The position numbers and the translations under genes are program-made. A stretch of DNA of 64,000 nt from Glandiceps talaboti (taxonomy: Eukaryota; Hemichordata; Enteropneusta; Spengelidae): positions 13,927,410-13,991,409 of the forward strand of contig NC_135556.1 of the NCBI RefSeq assembly GCF_964340395.1. The letters are read 5' to 3'. The notes beneath the pieces are model-generated. The model saw only the letters and a list, made by a program, of their open reading frames with translations. It was not told the origin of the DNA and made no database searches. Shown piece by piece: positions 1 through 13,146 of this stretch (position 1 is its first letter; each line of letters starts with the position of its first letter).

Positions 1-640
1 TGCTAATTTAGATCTGTTCAGACATAATGATGCCATTATTTTACATATTTGGGTTAAAAATGTGTCTTTTTGGTCAAAAGGCTTTTTTAATTGCAAAACT
101 ACTAAGCAGATTTGACTGAAATTTGATGGGGATGCATCTTGGGGTGCATAGATGAAGTATCAAGCATATAATGATCTCATGATATGGAAATTAGGTGAAA
201 GAAATGTCAATTTTATCAAAAACTTAAATCTCAAAAAGTACTTTGTCAATGAAACTAAAACTTTGTGACATGTTCCTAGAAGTGTTATTCTGACAATTTT
301 CTGTAAAACATTTTGGCCCTAGCAACAATGACCACGCCCATACAAACAACCAGATGGCAGTGTCTTTTGGTCAAATAACAATATCATCAGGTAGTGAGTA
401 AACATTCAAAGAATGTATGCAAATATCCTTAGCAACTATGACCACACCCATAGCAAAAGCTACATTATCACGCATATCGCAAAGATAAGTGATAGACAAT
501 TGAATAAATATTCAAGAAATGTATGTAAATGTGCCTAGCAACAGGAACATCCATAGCAACAGCCAAATGATCAGGTTTCTTGCAAAGATAACGATATATA
601 TTAATAGACAATTGAATAAACATTCAACATAGTCTGGGAA
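1..640 (+). repeat. CCTAGCAACA-type tandem repeat family
   Basis: Diverged tandem units of roughly 110-120 bp. Each carries a core like CCTAGCAACAATGACCACG, then CCATAGCAACAGCCAAATGA, then a stretch ending in ATGTATGCAAATAT. Cores are visible near 317, 428 and 533. The same family recurs at 9540-10260, at 12170-12360 and inverted at 46560-47180, so it is a dispersed element rather than a local satellite. No coding potential was seen. Confidence 0.6.
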
Positions 641-649
641 GGGGCTTAC

Positions 650-696
650 AGATTGGACTCTGTCCATCTCTCCGTCTGTGCATCTGGAGCCAGTTC
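650..696 (-). CDS. possible small fourth exon of gene B
   Basis: A 47 nt segment lies between a TTATTTAG acceptor and a CT|GTAAGC donor. Entered in phase 1, as the preceding exon requires, it reads open (GTGSRCTDGEMDRVQS) and leaves in phase 0. It is very short and has no homologous module to confirm it, so it may be chance. Confidence 0.28.
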
Positions 697-778
697 CTAA
701 ATAACACATCTTTTAGTATATTTGTATACATGTCAGACTGCAATATATGTAATTCGTAACGAGATACTGGTCTCTTAC

Positions 779-1357
779 CTTGATGTTCAACCAAAGATAT
801 TGCCATCCCACGCACTCCCAACGCATCTCCTTGCATGTCCATTAATGACAGAGGGAACACAACTTCATTTGGTAATACTATGAAATCTTGCAGAGTATAC
901 TCGGTGACTACACCAACAGATTGCCAGAATGGATTCTCTCCTCCTGCCACACATATTTCTGTACGTGACTCCATCAAACCTAATAAATCTATGCCATTAT
1001 ACACTACAATTGTGACAACACCACCGCTGTTTGATACCGGACCTTCCCAAGGGGAACTAAAGCTCTCTCTCACGAAAAGTTCATTTTGGCCACCGACACC
1101 AAATACCTTTCCATCCTCCATGACATCAATTGCATTCATGCAACACGAACCGTCTATCGGGGCCGACCAACTAAGAACACTTGCAGAGCTTGTTCTTAAT
1201 TTATGCTCTACATCAAGTCCCAAAAGAGTACCATCATTCATCACAGTCAGATCTATGATAATACTTTGATCACCATTTGGGCCTGCTACATGCGGCAAAG
1301 TCTGCACATCTCCAGTGTAAACGTTGTTATCATCACATACAATATATACCGGCACAC
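779..1357 (-). CDS. gene B exon: beta-propeller-like module 2
   Basis: The exon is 579 nt, in phase 1 and out phase 1, flanked by a TATATAG acceptor and a perfect AAG|GTAAGAG donor. It encodes about 193 residues of repeated short strands: NDGTLLGLDVEHKL, SWSAPIDGSCC, FVRESFSSPWEGP, PFWQSVG, TLQDFIVLPN. The same order appears in the exon at 21139-21768 (DGTLLGI, SGSCC, IFRENIHDVWSQP, VWQSIG, TLSDFTV), so the two modules are clear paralogues. The periodic W, G and D spacing looks like tectonin/tachylectin-style propeller blades, but I cannot assign a named family. The antisense ORF at 835-1269 is a shadow of this exon. Confidence 0.72.
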
Positions 1358-2379
1358 CTATATAATGACGAGATATAATTAGCATGTGGTATCATTATTT
1401 TGCTTCTTTGTCAGGTTTATTTCATAACTCTTTTCTAGCAAAGTCGCTTATAGTTTAGTATTTACTAAGACCAAGCAACTGTTAATCTCACAACACTGCA
1501 CAGATTAAACCTCTTTATCAAGACATGACCATAGCTTAATGGAATTAGCTATCATGTTGGTGATATTTACATTCAAACTCTCGCCACATTTTATCCAACC
1601 ATGATTATCTGATTGCCGTAATTTAGAATCAAGGAAGGTGTGTATGGTAAAACTCGTAAAATCCTGATAGTGTGTTGTGCTTGCTTACATAGACATGCTT
1701 ACATCAAACCTGAATTACTCTTGCCGTGTCAGTCTAATGACAACAAGTCTTCTTAGAAGTGTTGTATTTGGTATTGACCTTTAAGGTCAAGGTCAATGTC
1801 AACTGTTGTCACAAGATAGTGCAAAATACGACACAACTGTGACTTAATTTGAAATGGGTCGAAAAGGTGAAAGGTGAAGTATGGTGATGGAGAAAGATGC
1901 CCACAGACACAGTGAAATATATTAACTTGGTCAATTCAAGACCTATAATTACTGAAAACTAAAATGAGCAAAAGGTTTAAACTCCAGAGATAAAGCTATG
2001 ATAAAACTAAAATCACACAACTCAGAAATTCTACAATAGCTTGGTTGAGTACAGTCCCTTTTCTTGACTTGTAACAATTTGTCACGAAGCTTGGGACTTG
2101 CTTGTAGACTTCACAGAAGTAGGCGACTCGTTGAGTAGAAAGAAACAGTACAGTGGATTGTTGTGTTTTGTTTTGCTGATAATGTGAGGAAGACACTTCA
2201 ATGTAGTTTCTAAGTAATATAGGTTTTGAGTTACGCAGTATATAACCACAAATATGGTCGCCATTCAGTAAACAGCAATATGTTCACTACCAGTAATGAC
2301 TGTGTATATTTCTTTTCCACTGTACTGCCTGCAAAAGAGATTAATAAGACACTGGCTGAAACAAATTGGTGGATTTTGC
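1358..2379. other. intron of gene B, no gene seen
   Basis: Upstream of the exon at 779-1357. No recognisable protein, RNA gene or clear repeat unit. The short minus-strand ORFs near 2000-2260 are low-complexity and unsupported. Confidence 0.5.
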
Positions 2380-3150
2380 TAACTTACTCTCAAGGTCAGG
2401 ATCAAAGGGCAAGCCCTTCGAAGATATGCATGCATGTGATATGCATGAAATGGCTTGATGTGGATAATTAACTGTTAAGGTCTAGGTCAAAAGTTTAAGT
2501 TCTCAAAATGAAGCTTGTGCCTGATAAATGTGAGGCCGAGGAGAGACACTTGATTAACACTAGATTTCAGTACGGCATTCGACAAGATTGGCCGTAATAT
2601 CGCGATATCAAAATTATTACAACTCGGAACATTGTGAAATGGATTGCATACTTCTTGTTTGGGCGTTGACAACAAGTACAAATTGGCAATAATTGTTCGA
2701 ATTGGCAGGGATTACTGGTAGGTGTTCCTCAGGGCACTGCACTATGACCAATTCTATACATAATCATGATCAATGATATACAAGAACATATTTAGGTTCT
2801 CATTTCATATTCATGGACGACACCCCATTATAAGAAAGTGTTCAGTCAAACACGCCTGCTCTCCCTTGTATGCAAACTGAGTTGGATAACGTTAGTGCTT
2901 GGTCAGTAAATAATGACATGAAATTGAACGCCAAGAAGTGCAAGAAGATGGTGTTTTATGTTGCAAAGCAGTTCATTCAGCCTCACTCTCTGTCTCTGAA
3001 TAAGATAGATCTAGCTATTGCAGAAACTTCAAATGTCTGGGATTGATTACCTAATAAAAATTAATATGGGAAAAAATGTTGATGAGATGGTCAGTAAAGC
3101 CTCAAAAGGTTACATATTTTATGAGTAATGTGTAGATTTGGCTTTATCCA
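2380..3150 (+). mobile_element. LINE reverse-transcriptase fragment, copy 1
   Basis: Broken plus-strand frames carry RT pieces: an ASP-motif region like LDFSKAFDKI near 2560 and a thumb region LDNVSAWSVNNDMKLNAKKC near 2880-2945. These fit a Jockey-superfamily non-LTR retrotransposon. It is riddled with stops and frameshifts. A second copy with nearly the same start and end lies at 36520-37230, including the non-coding lead-in with ATGCATGTGATATGC. Confidence 0.6.
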
Positions 3151-3169
3151 ATGTAGCCATCTTGGGAGG

Positions 3170-4910
3170 AATTTCTATAACTAAACATTGTCTAAGCTGC
3201 AGACGTTACATTAACGTAATTTTTCTGGAATGTTTTGGTGTCTTCCTCTCTCAATATTTAAATTCTGAGGAACAACGCAATCTGGACATTGCAATTCTAA
3301 ATTAACATGGATAGACACAGCTTAAACATTTCTCAGGTTGCAAAATTGACTTGAAAGATGAATACGTTCGCAGTTTTGGGGAGGACGTTATTTCATCATG
3401 CCAAGTTTGCATTGCATGTTTTATTCTTTGGGTTAATGTTATTAGAAATTCAATGGTTGAGCCAACCCCCTGATTGAACCACGTGTGTCCAAAACTAAAA
3501 CCAACAAATTCTTCACATGGTAAACCCAATTGACTGATTTTATCTCCCTGTTTTCTTCTAACCTTTTTAACATTACGTATTAAATATTTCAATTACAATA
3601 CCATAAGGACCTGGAGCTTTATTACTGGTCATTTTCTTAATGGCCTTTGTAATCTCCACTAGCGAATGTTCGGAATTGATGTTGGCTGGTACATCGTCAA
3701 TGGTTATCATGTTGATGAAGGAAGTCCATAACAGAATCATGAAACTCTTGGGTTAGAGTTGTTGTTGGTGGATTATTCAACAAATTATGAAAATACTCAT
3801 ACCATTGATCTGCAGTTATATCAGAAGATGACTGTACTGTACGCCTAAAATTGCATACAAGTCCCCAGAATTCTTTAGGATTGCGCTTAGCCTTTTATAA
3901 ATTCAATCTTTGATGAACTAGTTATAATTGACTAAATCACGAGCAGAGTTCGAACACCAAAATCTATTAAATAGGATGTATTTTATACAGGTATACAGGT
4001 ACATTTCTGATTTAGGCCTTATTTAGGCCTCTGACATCAGATCAGGGTTAACTATACTCGTATCAGTGCGTATGCTTGCATAGTCTTCCATTTAAATTTC
4101 ATTTGCAAGTCTTTCCCAGTGTCCATTCAACCCCTGAATCGCATTCTCGGTGTCACCCTCATTAATATATCCATGAATTAATATTAATTGTTGCTGTGTA
4201 GAGTTTTCGTTCAAACGAACCATAAATAATTCATGAAATGTATGATCCTAACTTAAGCGATACCAAGGTGACATTTTCGACATATGTGTAACTGTGGGTG
4301 AAGGCATTGACTAGATATTGCGTTTTTGAATATACAATTAATTGGCAAATGATAAGAAATGTCTATAGGTATAGTGGAGAAATCACTGGTAATAGGAAAT
4401 AATTTCGAAGAGGCAATAAAATAGTCAACAACACTAGTTCCAATATTGGCAAAACACGTACAATTTACTACAGTATCACCTGGGAAACGCCCATTCAAAA
4501 TATACATGTCAAGTTGCTTTCATAAGTCTAACAACTGCCTCCCAAAGCGATTATTTTCTTTGTCTCTTTAATTCTTGTGCAAAGTAAATTCATCTGTTCC
4601 ATACCCCGTGAAAGAAAGGAATCACTATCCTGAATAATATAATCATGTAAATCTCCAGTACGAGAATTGAAATCTGCAGCTAAAATAACATAAAATTCAT
4701 CTAGTTTACTGTAAGCTTCTAACAACTTTTGTTCTAGAATTTCAATAACAGACCTAGGTTCACTTGTGTACATAGGTGAGTTCTCAGGTGGGATATACAC
4801 CGCACCTAGTAATACATCTCTGTCTAAATAAAATACAATCTTATCAATACGAATAAATACAACATTCTGTGACTGCACTAACACTCTTTTAAGATATTTC
4901 ATTATGTATG
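3170..4910 (-). mobile_element. degenerate non-LTR retrotransposon with APE-type endonuclease
   Basis: Read on the minus strand: an endonuclease part at 4902-4528 (LLGAVYIPPENSP, then VILAADFNSRTGD, the GDFN-type catalytic motif), the end of the endonuclease at 4507-4253 (TSVVDYFIASS and DISYHLPI where DISDHLPI is usual), the RT start near 3660-3600 (MTSNKAPGP), and a C-terminal part at 3480-3170 (NQGVGSTIEF, WHDEITSSPKLRTY, ERGRHQNIPEK). Frameshifts separate the blocks and most of the RT core is missing. It is a dead copy; the clade is uncertain. Confidence 0.72.
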
Positions 4911-5059
4911 ATGTTTGCTAATTCATCCGATTGCATCGGGTAGACCATTGAATGGAGTGTCTGTGGGTTAAATTTTTTAGTTATGCTACATATATTGATT
5001 TTGAACTAAAAGCATAGTCATCATTTGGTCAGATTTTCATATATCGCAAAACAAAGTTA

Positions 5060-5540
5060 TGTGCATATGTATCACATGATATGTCACCTATTTGCCTTGT
5101 ATGAATGAAATAGCATATTGCATGTCTCAGAAATTATGTATTACAGACAGACAGAAGCCCATTGCGATAGCACCCCTTCGGTGGACCAAATACTACATCA
5201 TGTTCTATAGGACACATGCTCTTTCTTTTGTATGTACACAATTACATGGCATTCGAAGCATGCATTTTGAAGATATTGCCTAATTTCAAAATAATCAACC
5301 AATGAAATGACACAAAGTTATAACCTATGTCAATAAGCATTGTACGATATTTGTGGTTTGTTATCATCGATGTATGTATCAATTATAAGTATGTTGACGA
5401 TTGCGTTTTGAAGATATCACCAAACTACGGAGAATCATCAATTGTGCAAATTCCTCATTGAAAGCAAAGGCCACAGATGATACATATGCATAATCATAAA
5501 TGTATACAACATTAGATGTCATTGAAACGTGCATTCATAA
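5060..5540 (+). repeat. diverged HINE-like tandem units
   Basis: Several units with the marks of the family at 6490-9510: TTTTGAAGATAT, then AATCATCAATTGTGCAAATT, then CTCATTGAAA, about 135-150 bp apart. They are more diverged than those further right. Confidence 0.45.
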
Positions 5541-5544
5541 CAGA

Positions 5545-5610
5545 CAGAATACATACATACATACATACATACATACATACATACATACATACATACATAC
5601 ATACATACAA
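5545..5610 (+). repeat. (CATA)n microsatellite
   Basis: About 16 perfect tetranucleotides. The run is followed by a G/C-rich hairpin-like stretch AGCCCGAGGGCAGGCATTAA, resembling the terminal structure of the HINE-like elements described below. Confidence 0.9.
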
Positions 5611-6078
5611 AAAGCCCGAGGGCAGGCATTAAATTAAATATCACTCGAGTGCATGTTATTATTTTTATTACACCGTCCAATCATATGTCCAACCATTCAC
5701 ATGTCCACTCATCATTCGTCATCATTCATCATAGATAGAAAAATTTTCCCTTCATGATGCATTTCCAAACTACTTGCAGACATGGCATTATTTGTAGGAG
5801 CTCGACTGTCCCCACAGCTCGTTTGTAATTATATTTATTCAAATTTCTGCAACAAATAAGCTTCTGTGATTCACTGTAGTGATTGTGTCATCTTGAGCGC
5901 ACAACACTGAAAAATATGCATCAATATCAATATCACCCATATCACTACACGGGCAATAGTCTATTTAAAGAAGGTCAGGTGATTCGATTTTGACCAATGA
6001 CAGCTTGTGTAAGAACGTTGAGGTGTAATAAATTTAAATATATTATGAAATATATGAATAGGAGTTGACTCTTCTTAC

Positions 6079-6159
6079 TGTCACTTCCTGTTCCTGTTCC
6101 CGTTCCTGTTCCTGTTCCTGTTCCTGTTCCTGTTCCAGATCCAGAACTTGATCCGGATC
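6079..6159 (-). CDS. possible gene B linker exon (Gly-Thr)n
   Basis: An 81 nt stretch between TTCTTAATACAG and ACA|GTAAGAAG, phase 1 in and out. It reads as a Gly/Ser/Thr linker beginning GSGSSSGSGTGT and ending TGSD. The DNA is a (CAGGAA)n hexanucleotide repeat, so the coding sense could be coincidental. Favouring an exon are consensus splice sites on both sides, matching phase with both neighbours, and a linker being a reasonable spacer between two propeller-like modules. Confidence 0.45.
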
Positions 6160-6869
6160 CTGTATTAAGAATATTCGAAGGATAAATATCAGTGAGCAAG
6201 TAAACATTGCAAAGCTACTGTTAGCACAATCTGATTAACACCCGATGTAGTGAACACTTCACGATTTCCTTTTGGCTGTTACGTTTACTGTCCTTGGTTC
6301 TTTTGTTAGCGCTCATTACATACATCTGCTACAATACTATAGGTTCACACACTGGAACTACTTAATGTTAATAGACACCGGACTTAAACTAAATGTCTTC
6401 CATAGGGACAAAACCAATATTTGGTCTTTCATACATTGTTCGAATGCAAAACTGATATATAGGTATTGTACATGATGTACCCCTTTCTTGGAAAGATAAT
6501 TATATGAAACAATATGAAATTTGGAGCATGTATAGTTTTATAGCATATTACCTAATTACCGAATATCATTAATTATGCAAATTAACCATTAAGATTATAA
6601 CCTACATTAACAACCTTTAAAGGGCACATCCTGACATTCACTTAATTACCATCAATGCATATACTAAATTAACTAAACTTCAAAAAAAAATTTAATTATT
6701 TTATTCCCTGTCCTCGAGGGTAAAAATAGAAATAATACAAAATTCACAAAACTTCGCATATAAAAAAGACAAGAGAAAAACATACATAGCATTAACGATG
6801 TGAGGTCTGTAAATCATTACAAACAATCTCAAGATCTTTCCATTTACTTGTAAACTTATGTGTTGAATT

Positions 6870-7300
6870 GTTATTCACTGCGGCCTGCTTTTTCTAATTC
6901 ATAACGAAATTTAACCCGATATTTACATGTGTCAAAAGATGGGGTCTGTTTACGGAATCCAATTGTATAAATAACTCTTATAATTAAAGTAAGACACATA
7001 TTCAACAGTGGGCCTGAGCCAAAACCTAAAATAACAGTTTTATAGTTTAGCTCAATATCCATATAAAAATATGTGTTATGCCAAATAATGAAATCATTTC
7101 AGATCTTAGTGACATATGTGCAATCCCAAAATAAATGCTTCAAGGTTTCAGAAAAATTACTACAGAAGGAGCACAATTCACTATCAACAAGTTTCATGTT
7201 ATATAATTTAGTGTTTGTCATTGAGCAATTGAGAATAATTATATATTGAAAAATCCATGTGTTGACATCACAGGAAGATTTAAAAGGCATCACATAAATA
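6870..7300 (-). mobile_element. Tx1/L1-type LINE C-terminal fragment
   Basis: The minus-strand frame at 7293-7099 contains MKLVDSELCSFCSNFSETL followed by HLFWDC, the C-terminal Cys/His motif typical of L1/Tx1-clade ORF2. The next frame (7062-6871) has a basic tail. It is a 3' fragment only, inserted in the HINE-like array. The same motif type occurs at 27841-27900. Confidence 0.65.
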
Positions 7301-7441
7301 ATACTCCATTCACTTTCATTAATCTCAAATTCTTCAATGTAATTTGTGTTTGGGATGTTGGCGGAATGAAAATTCTCTTGACTAAATTATGATAAATATA
7401 ACGAGAAGTCATGTTGCTAGTATCTATATCAATGCCTATAA

Positions 7442-7444
<3 letters not shown>

Positions 7445-7514
<70 letters not shown>
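7445..7514. repeat. (TA)n microsatellite
   Basis: About 35 dinucleotides with one interruption near the right end. Confidence 0.95.
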
Positions 7515-7519
<5 letters not shown>

Positions 7520-8528
7520 CAATGCCTTCAAATCTTGCATTCTAAAGATATTGCCTAATTATCAATTATTTATGCAAATTACACATCACAAGGAAAAACT
7601 ACAAAAGAAAATACATCAAACACGTGTGGTTTGTTATGGTTATGTCTGTACCAAGTTAAATGACATTTGAAGTTGGCATTCATTAGGCAATAAAGCCTAA
7701 TTGCCGAAAATCGTTATTTACGCAAATTACTCATCAACATTAAGAATTATACCAACAGGCTTTGTAGAGTATGTGTGCTTTGGCATGGTTGACATATGGG
7801 CCAAACTATCTGGCATTTGAAATATGCATTCTTAAGATATAGCTTAACTATTGAAAATCATTACTTATGCAAATTACTCATTAAAGTAAAAGCAATGTCG
7901 AAAAACTTCATTTGACATGCGTGCATATTATGGTTGATATATGTACCTAATCATATGAAATTGGAAGTTTGCAATGTATAGATATGGCTTAATTACCAGA
8001 CATCATCAATTATACAAATTACTCATTAAAACTACGAACTATGCCAACTAGCTTTTTAGGACATGTGTTTTGTTATGATTGATGTATGTACCAAGTGTTG
8101 CGAAATTTGAAATGTAGCCTAACTACTGCAAATCCTTAATTATGAAAATTATACATTAAAATTATAAACTACTTCAACAAAGTATATACGACATATGTGC
8201 TTTAACGTATGTACCATATTATGTTGAATATGAAGTATGCATTCTTAAGATATAGCGTAGTAAAGGAAAATCACTAATTATGCAAATTATTCATTAAAAC
8301 TATAAACTACTTCAATACGACATATGTGCTTTGTTACAGTTAACACACGTACCAAATTATGTTGAATTTGAAGTGTCCATTCTTAAAATATAGCCGTAAT
8401 ACTCAAACAATCAATTATGCAAATGGATAACGTTAACCTTTGGTGGATGTTTACTAGACTGTAATCAATTCGTGTGATTAGCATATGAAATCTGTATAAC
8501 AAGTTTCAATAGAATCGATGCAGTGGTT

Positions 8529-8665
<137 letters not shown>

Positions 8666-9393
8666 AATGGACAGACATTGTTGGAATGGACAGTAATTGT
8701 TGGAATGCAACAGAGCATATGTGATTAGTTGTGTTTGAATTATTTACCAAATTTTATTGACTTTGAAGAGTGCATTTGTAAGATATAGCCTAATTACTGA
8801 AAATCATTACTTATGCACATGAGTCATTCAAACTAAAAGCCACATCACCGAGCTTTTCAGAACATGAGCAATTAGTTATGTTAAGTAGGTACCAAATTAT
8901 ATTAAATTATTAGTATGCATTTTGAAGATATAGCCTAATTACTGAAAATCATCAATTATGCAAATTAATCATTAAAATTAACGGCTACATCACATAGCTT
9001 TTCAGAAGCTGTGCACTTCGTTATGGTTGATGTATGTAGCAGATTATATTGAATTTGAAACGTGTATTCTTAAGATTTAGCCTAATTACCGCATTCATTA
9101 TGCAAATGAGTCATTAAAACTAAAGCTACATTATCAAACTATATATAACACATACACTTTGTTATCATTATTAAATGTATGTACAGAATTATATAGAATT
9201 TAAAGTGTGCATTCTTAAGATATACCCTAATTACCGAAAAACATTTGATTACATAAATAGTGCATTAATATTCATGCCATTTTACCAAACCCTAGTTAGT
9301 TCAAACCATTACCCTAAAATATGTGCACCAAATTTCGTTTGAATTGAGCCAGCCGTTTTTGAGAAAACGATGGCACAGACACACAGACAGACA

Positions 9394-9462
<69 letters not shown>

Positions 9463-9539
9463 ACAGACCTTTCATCCCCAAAATTTAACTTTCCTTGCGA
9501 AAGGTAAAGATATCACATAAGTAAACATTAACGTCCCGT

Positions 9540-10260
9540 CTAGGTCCATGCAATACATTCAAAGGGTCAGGTAGCTATAGATTGCAGAAAAATGTAGGAT
9601 GTCATCTACTTTGCCATAATATATAACCCTGACATCGACATATGGTACAAACATCAATGAGAACAACATCTATATTTGGATTTTTAAAATATATTTTTGG
9701 TCAAAAATGATATTTTCAATTTCTCCGAAACCGGTGGTTGTTTTGCTTTGATATTTAGTATGCAAGTATCTTGGGGAGGGCCATTCAGGTTTGTTCCTGT
9801 CAAGTTGACATCAGTTATTTTCTGTTTTAGTGAATTTTTTGGAGGTATGTTTGTTCAAAAGTAATATTTTTTGACGTCTTCTCTGAAGCCAGTGGTGGGT
9901 ATGTCAAATTAATTAAAACATTTTCTATCGTAGCAAAGTTTTGAAAACAATGCCATTCCAGTCGCAACAGTCAAATATTAGTGCATATTCCAAAGAAGAC
10001 AACGTTGTTAGATGGGAAAGGAAATAAATGTTTTGTCAATATGTCTAGCAAATATGCCTAGCAACAAGACCATTCCCATAGCAACAGTAAAACGATAATG
10101 TATATTGCAAATATAAATATAAATATAAATATAAATATAAATATAAATATAAATATAAATATAAATACGAAAATGGTTAGGTAAGTGAATAATCAGTCAA
10201 AAAGATATGCTCATATGCTTAGTAATAAGATCACTCCCATAACAATTGTAAAGTGATGAT
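9540..10260 (+). repeat. CCTAGCAACA-type repeat family, second locus
   Basis: Same family as 1-640: ATGCCTAGCAACAAGACCAT near 10050 and CATAGCAACAGTAAAACGAT near 10077. A (ATATAA)n run at about 10105-10165 lies inside. The right side is interrupted by the LINE at 10261 and resumes at about 12170. Confidence 0.55.
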
Positions 10261-12130
10261 TATCGACACAAACAAAGGCTTTATAATAAAGCAAATAGAT
10301 CCCTTCAACTTCGTGACTGGTCTCCGTTTAAAAAAGAACAAACATACTTTAAAACACAGCTTCACCTAGAACACGAAAGTTACTTCTCGGCATCATTCCC
10401 CAAGTCTAGACATGGGAAATGGTAAATCACTCTGGTCGTATATTAAATCTAAACGTCAAGACAAATTTGGATCAAATGGAAAACGTCACTCTGATGCGAC
10501 ATCAAAAGCCGACGTTCTCAACAAACAATACCGATCTGTTTTTACACATATACATGAAGATAAAACTAATATCCCCGACAAGGGAACCAGTCTATACCAG
10601 ATATTAAAATCAATGTAGATGATACCACCAAACTTCTCAAAAATATCAACGTAAATTAAGCAAGTGGTCCAGACATTTTAGCCAGAATCTTAAAAGAAAC
10701 TGCTGATACCTCTGAACAAATGCCACAGATCATTTTCACTCGCGCACTTGAAACTTAGTCTTCCTCACGATTGGCTCAACTCATTTGTAACACCCACTTT
10801 CAAGAAAAATGACCGAACTGATCCCACCAACTATAGACCCATATCTCTGACTCCAATATCATAACCCACAGCAATGTATATACAAATCTAGAGAAATTCA
10901 ACATACTATAAACGACAGCAGGCAACACGGTTTTAGAAAAAGGCGTTCATGTGAAACACAACTGATTATCACAGTCGACGATCTAGGACACAAATAAACC
11001 TACAGATCTAATAATTCTTGACTTAACAAAAGCATTCGATGTCGTTCCACACCAACGCCTGTCATACAAACTGCAATATTACGGAATTTGAGGTAAAACT
11101 ATGAAGTGGATGGAATCCTTTCTAACCATGCGACGATAACGTGTTGCTGTTGATGGAGAACTTTCAACACCAATCTCAGTTGACGCGGGTGTCCCACAGG
11201 GTACCGTATTAGGGCCTCTTCTCTTTCTTTTATATCTACATGACATCTCCAAAAACATATCTAAAGACACTAATTTTCGCCTCTTAGTAGATGAATGCCT
11301 TTTATACAGACAAATCAACTCTCCGAACGACGCTCTCCAGCTTCAAAAAGATCTTGATTCTCTCGTTTCCTGGACTGACAAATGGAACATGACGTTCAAT
11401 TCATCTAGGTGTTACGTCATGCACATCTCCCTCGAACACAAACCGTATACACATACCTAATAAATCAAAGAGGAAGCACTTGAAACTGTAAAACATCATC
11501 CATTTTGGGAATTGAGACATCAAACGACCTTAAATGGAAACACCACATTAAGGGCATAGTAGCTAAAACCAACAGAACATTAGGATTTCCGGAACCTAAA
11601 ACCCGCACCCAAAGACATCAAAACAAAGTCATATTTTACATTTGTACGTCCTATCCTAGAATATGGATGTTAACGTTGTACCTGGGACCCGCATACAACT
11701 ACTGACAAACATGACGTTGAAATGGTTCAAAGACGGGCTGCCCGTGTTCTTCTTCAACGCTACACCAAAATAGAAAGTGTTACATCAATGCTAAGGGAGC
11801 TTCAATGGGAACCCTTAGAAAACAGGCGAAAGTGCTCCAGGCTAACCATGGCATATAAAGCATTACATGGAAAAGTTGAATTACCAACAGAGCAATACTT
11901 CAAATGTACAACAAAATATATCAACCAGACGATCTCATTCGCACATGTTCCATGGAATACCACCAAAACCAAATACATGCAAATACTCATATTATCCCCA
12001 CATTGTAAATGACTGGAATAATCTCACAAATGACATTGTCTGCTCTACATCTACCGAAGTTTCGAACGAACAAGTATCAGAACACATTAACTCTTTTCAC
12101 CGTTACTAGTGTTGTCCACACACGTACACA
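10261..12130 (+). mobile_element. degenerate LINE inserted in a repeat array
   Basis: Ordered RT motifs in shifting plus-strand frames: SLPHDWLNSFVTPTFKKND (about 10750), NYRPISLTP, QHGFRKRRSCETQL (10920), LIILDLTKAFDVVPHQRL (11010), GVPQGTVLGPLLFLLYLHDI (11190) and a thumb/C-terminal part VQRRAARVLLQRYTKIESV at 11722-11900 with LRELQWEPLENRR. This is CR1/L2/Jockey-superfamily in character. The catalytic FADD box has decayed to LVDE. Many stops; not functional. Confidence 0.75.
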
Positions 12131-12169
12131 CTCACAAACTTGGTGTGATACATATTAGTAATACCGAGT

Positions 12170-12360
12170 AAATAGGATTAGAATTAGAATATATATTGCA
12201 AAGATAACAGAATTGGTTAGGCAGGTGTATTGCAAGTGGATATATATCTTAAAGGGTGATACATATCTTCCTAGCAGCAACAAGACCATGCCAATAGCAA
12301 CAGCCAAATGACGGTGTATATGGTAAAAATAACAACAGGGATAGCTAGGCAAGGAGAGAA
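12170..12360 (+). repeat. CCTAGCAACA-type repeat, right part of split array
   Basis: TATATTGCAAAGATAACA, then AGGCAGGTGTATTGC, then CAATAGCAACAGCCAAATGA. It continues the array left at about 10260 on the far side of the LINE, marking the LINE as the younger insertion. Confidence 0.5.
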
Positions 12361-12649
12361 AAAAAAACGATTCTACCATAAAGAATGACAAACATAACAG
12401 TGAACAATTTTCACAACTCATAGAATGAAGTCCAAAGCCATAAGCTAATTACGATGATATATATATTTCATGGACGCTTTTGACCTGCTTCATTAGGTGA
12501 TATTAAACAAGAACAAGAAAAACTTCACCACATAGTTGAACTGTTTCTAGACAATGCTCAACTCATACAACATTTGAGGTTCACCTTGTCCATGTCCTCT
12601 AAAAATGTTATTTCAACCGCTAGGTTGATTGTTTAACTCAGTACAACAA

Positions 12650-13146
12650 ATTGCCCTGGCCTATACTTTATATGACATATGCGCAGTTATGGTTAACATA
12701 TGTACTAAATTATATTGAATTGGAGTATGCATTTTTAGGATATAACCTAATTACCGAAATTCATTAATTATGCACATTATTCATTAAAGCTTTAAGCTAA
12801 ATCAACAAACCTTATAGGACATATGCGTCTTGTTATATTTAACATATGCAACAAATTAGATTCAATTTGAAGTACGTGTCCAATGATATAGGCTTATTAC
12901 TCAAAACCATTAATTAAAAATAACTATTTAATGCTCACTGGATGTTTACCAAAATCTAGTCAGTTCTTGCCATTAGCATATGGAAGATGTGTAGCAAATT
13001 TCATTATAATTGAGCCAGCCGTTTTTAAGAAAATGATGACACAGACAGACACAGACACAGACGGACGGACGGACATACACACACACACACACACACAGGC
13101 AGACAGACATCCCCCTTTTAATACCTCCCATACCCTTAGGTGAGGT
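12650..13146 (+). mobile_element. HINE-like element copy, short array
   Basis: Two or three tandem units, the right flank ATTGAGCCAGCCGTTTTTAA (about 13010), then ACAG/ACGG/AC repeats (13035-13110) and a terminal inverted stretch, TACCTC at 13122 pairing with GAGGTA at 13142. The next copy follows immediately, so the two are head-to-tail. Confidence 0.6.

Noticed and set aside
835-1269. 144-codon plus-strand ORF
   Set aside because: Antisense shadow of the gene B exon, which has splice sites and a paralogous module.
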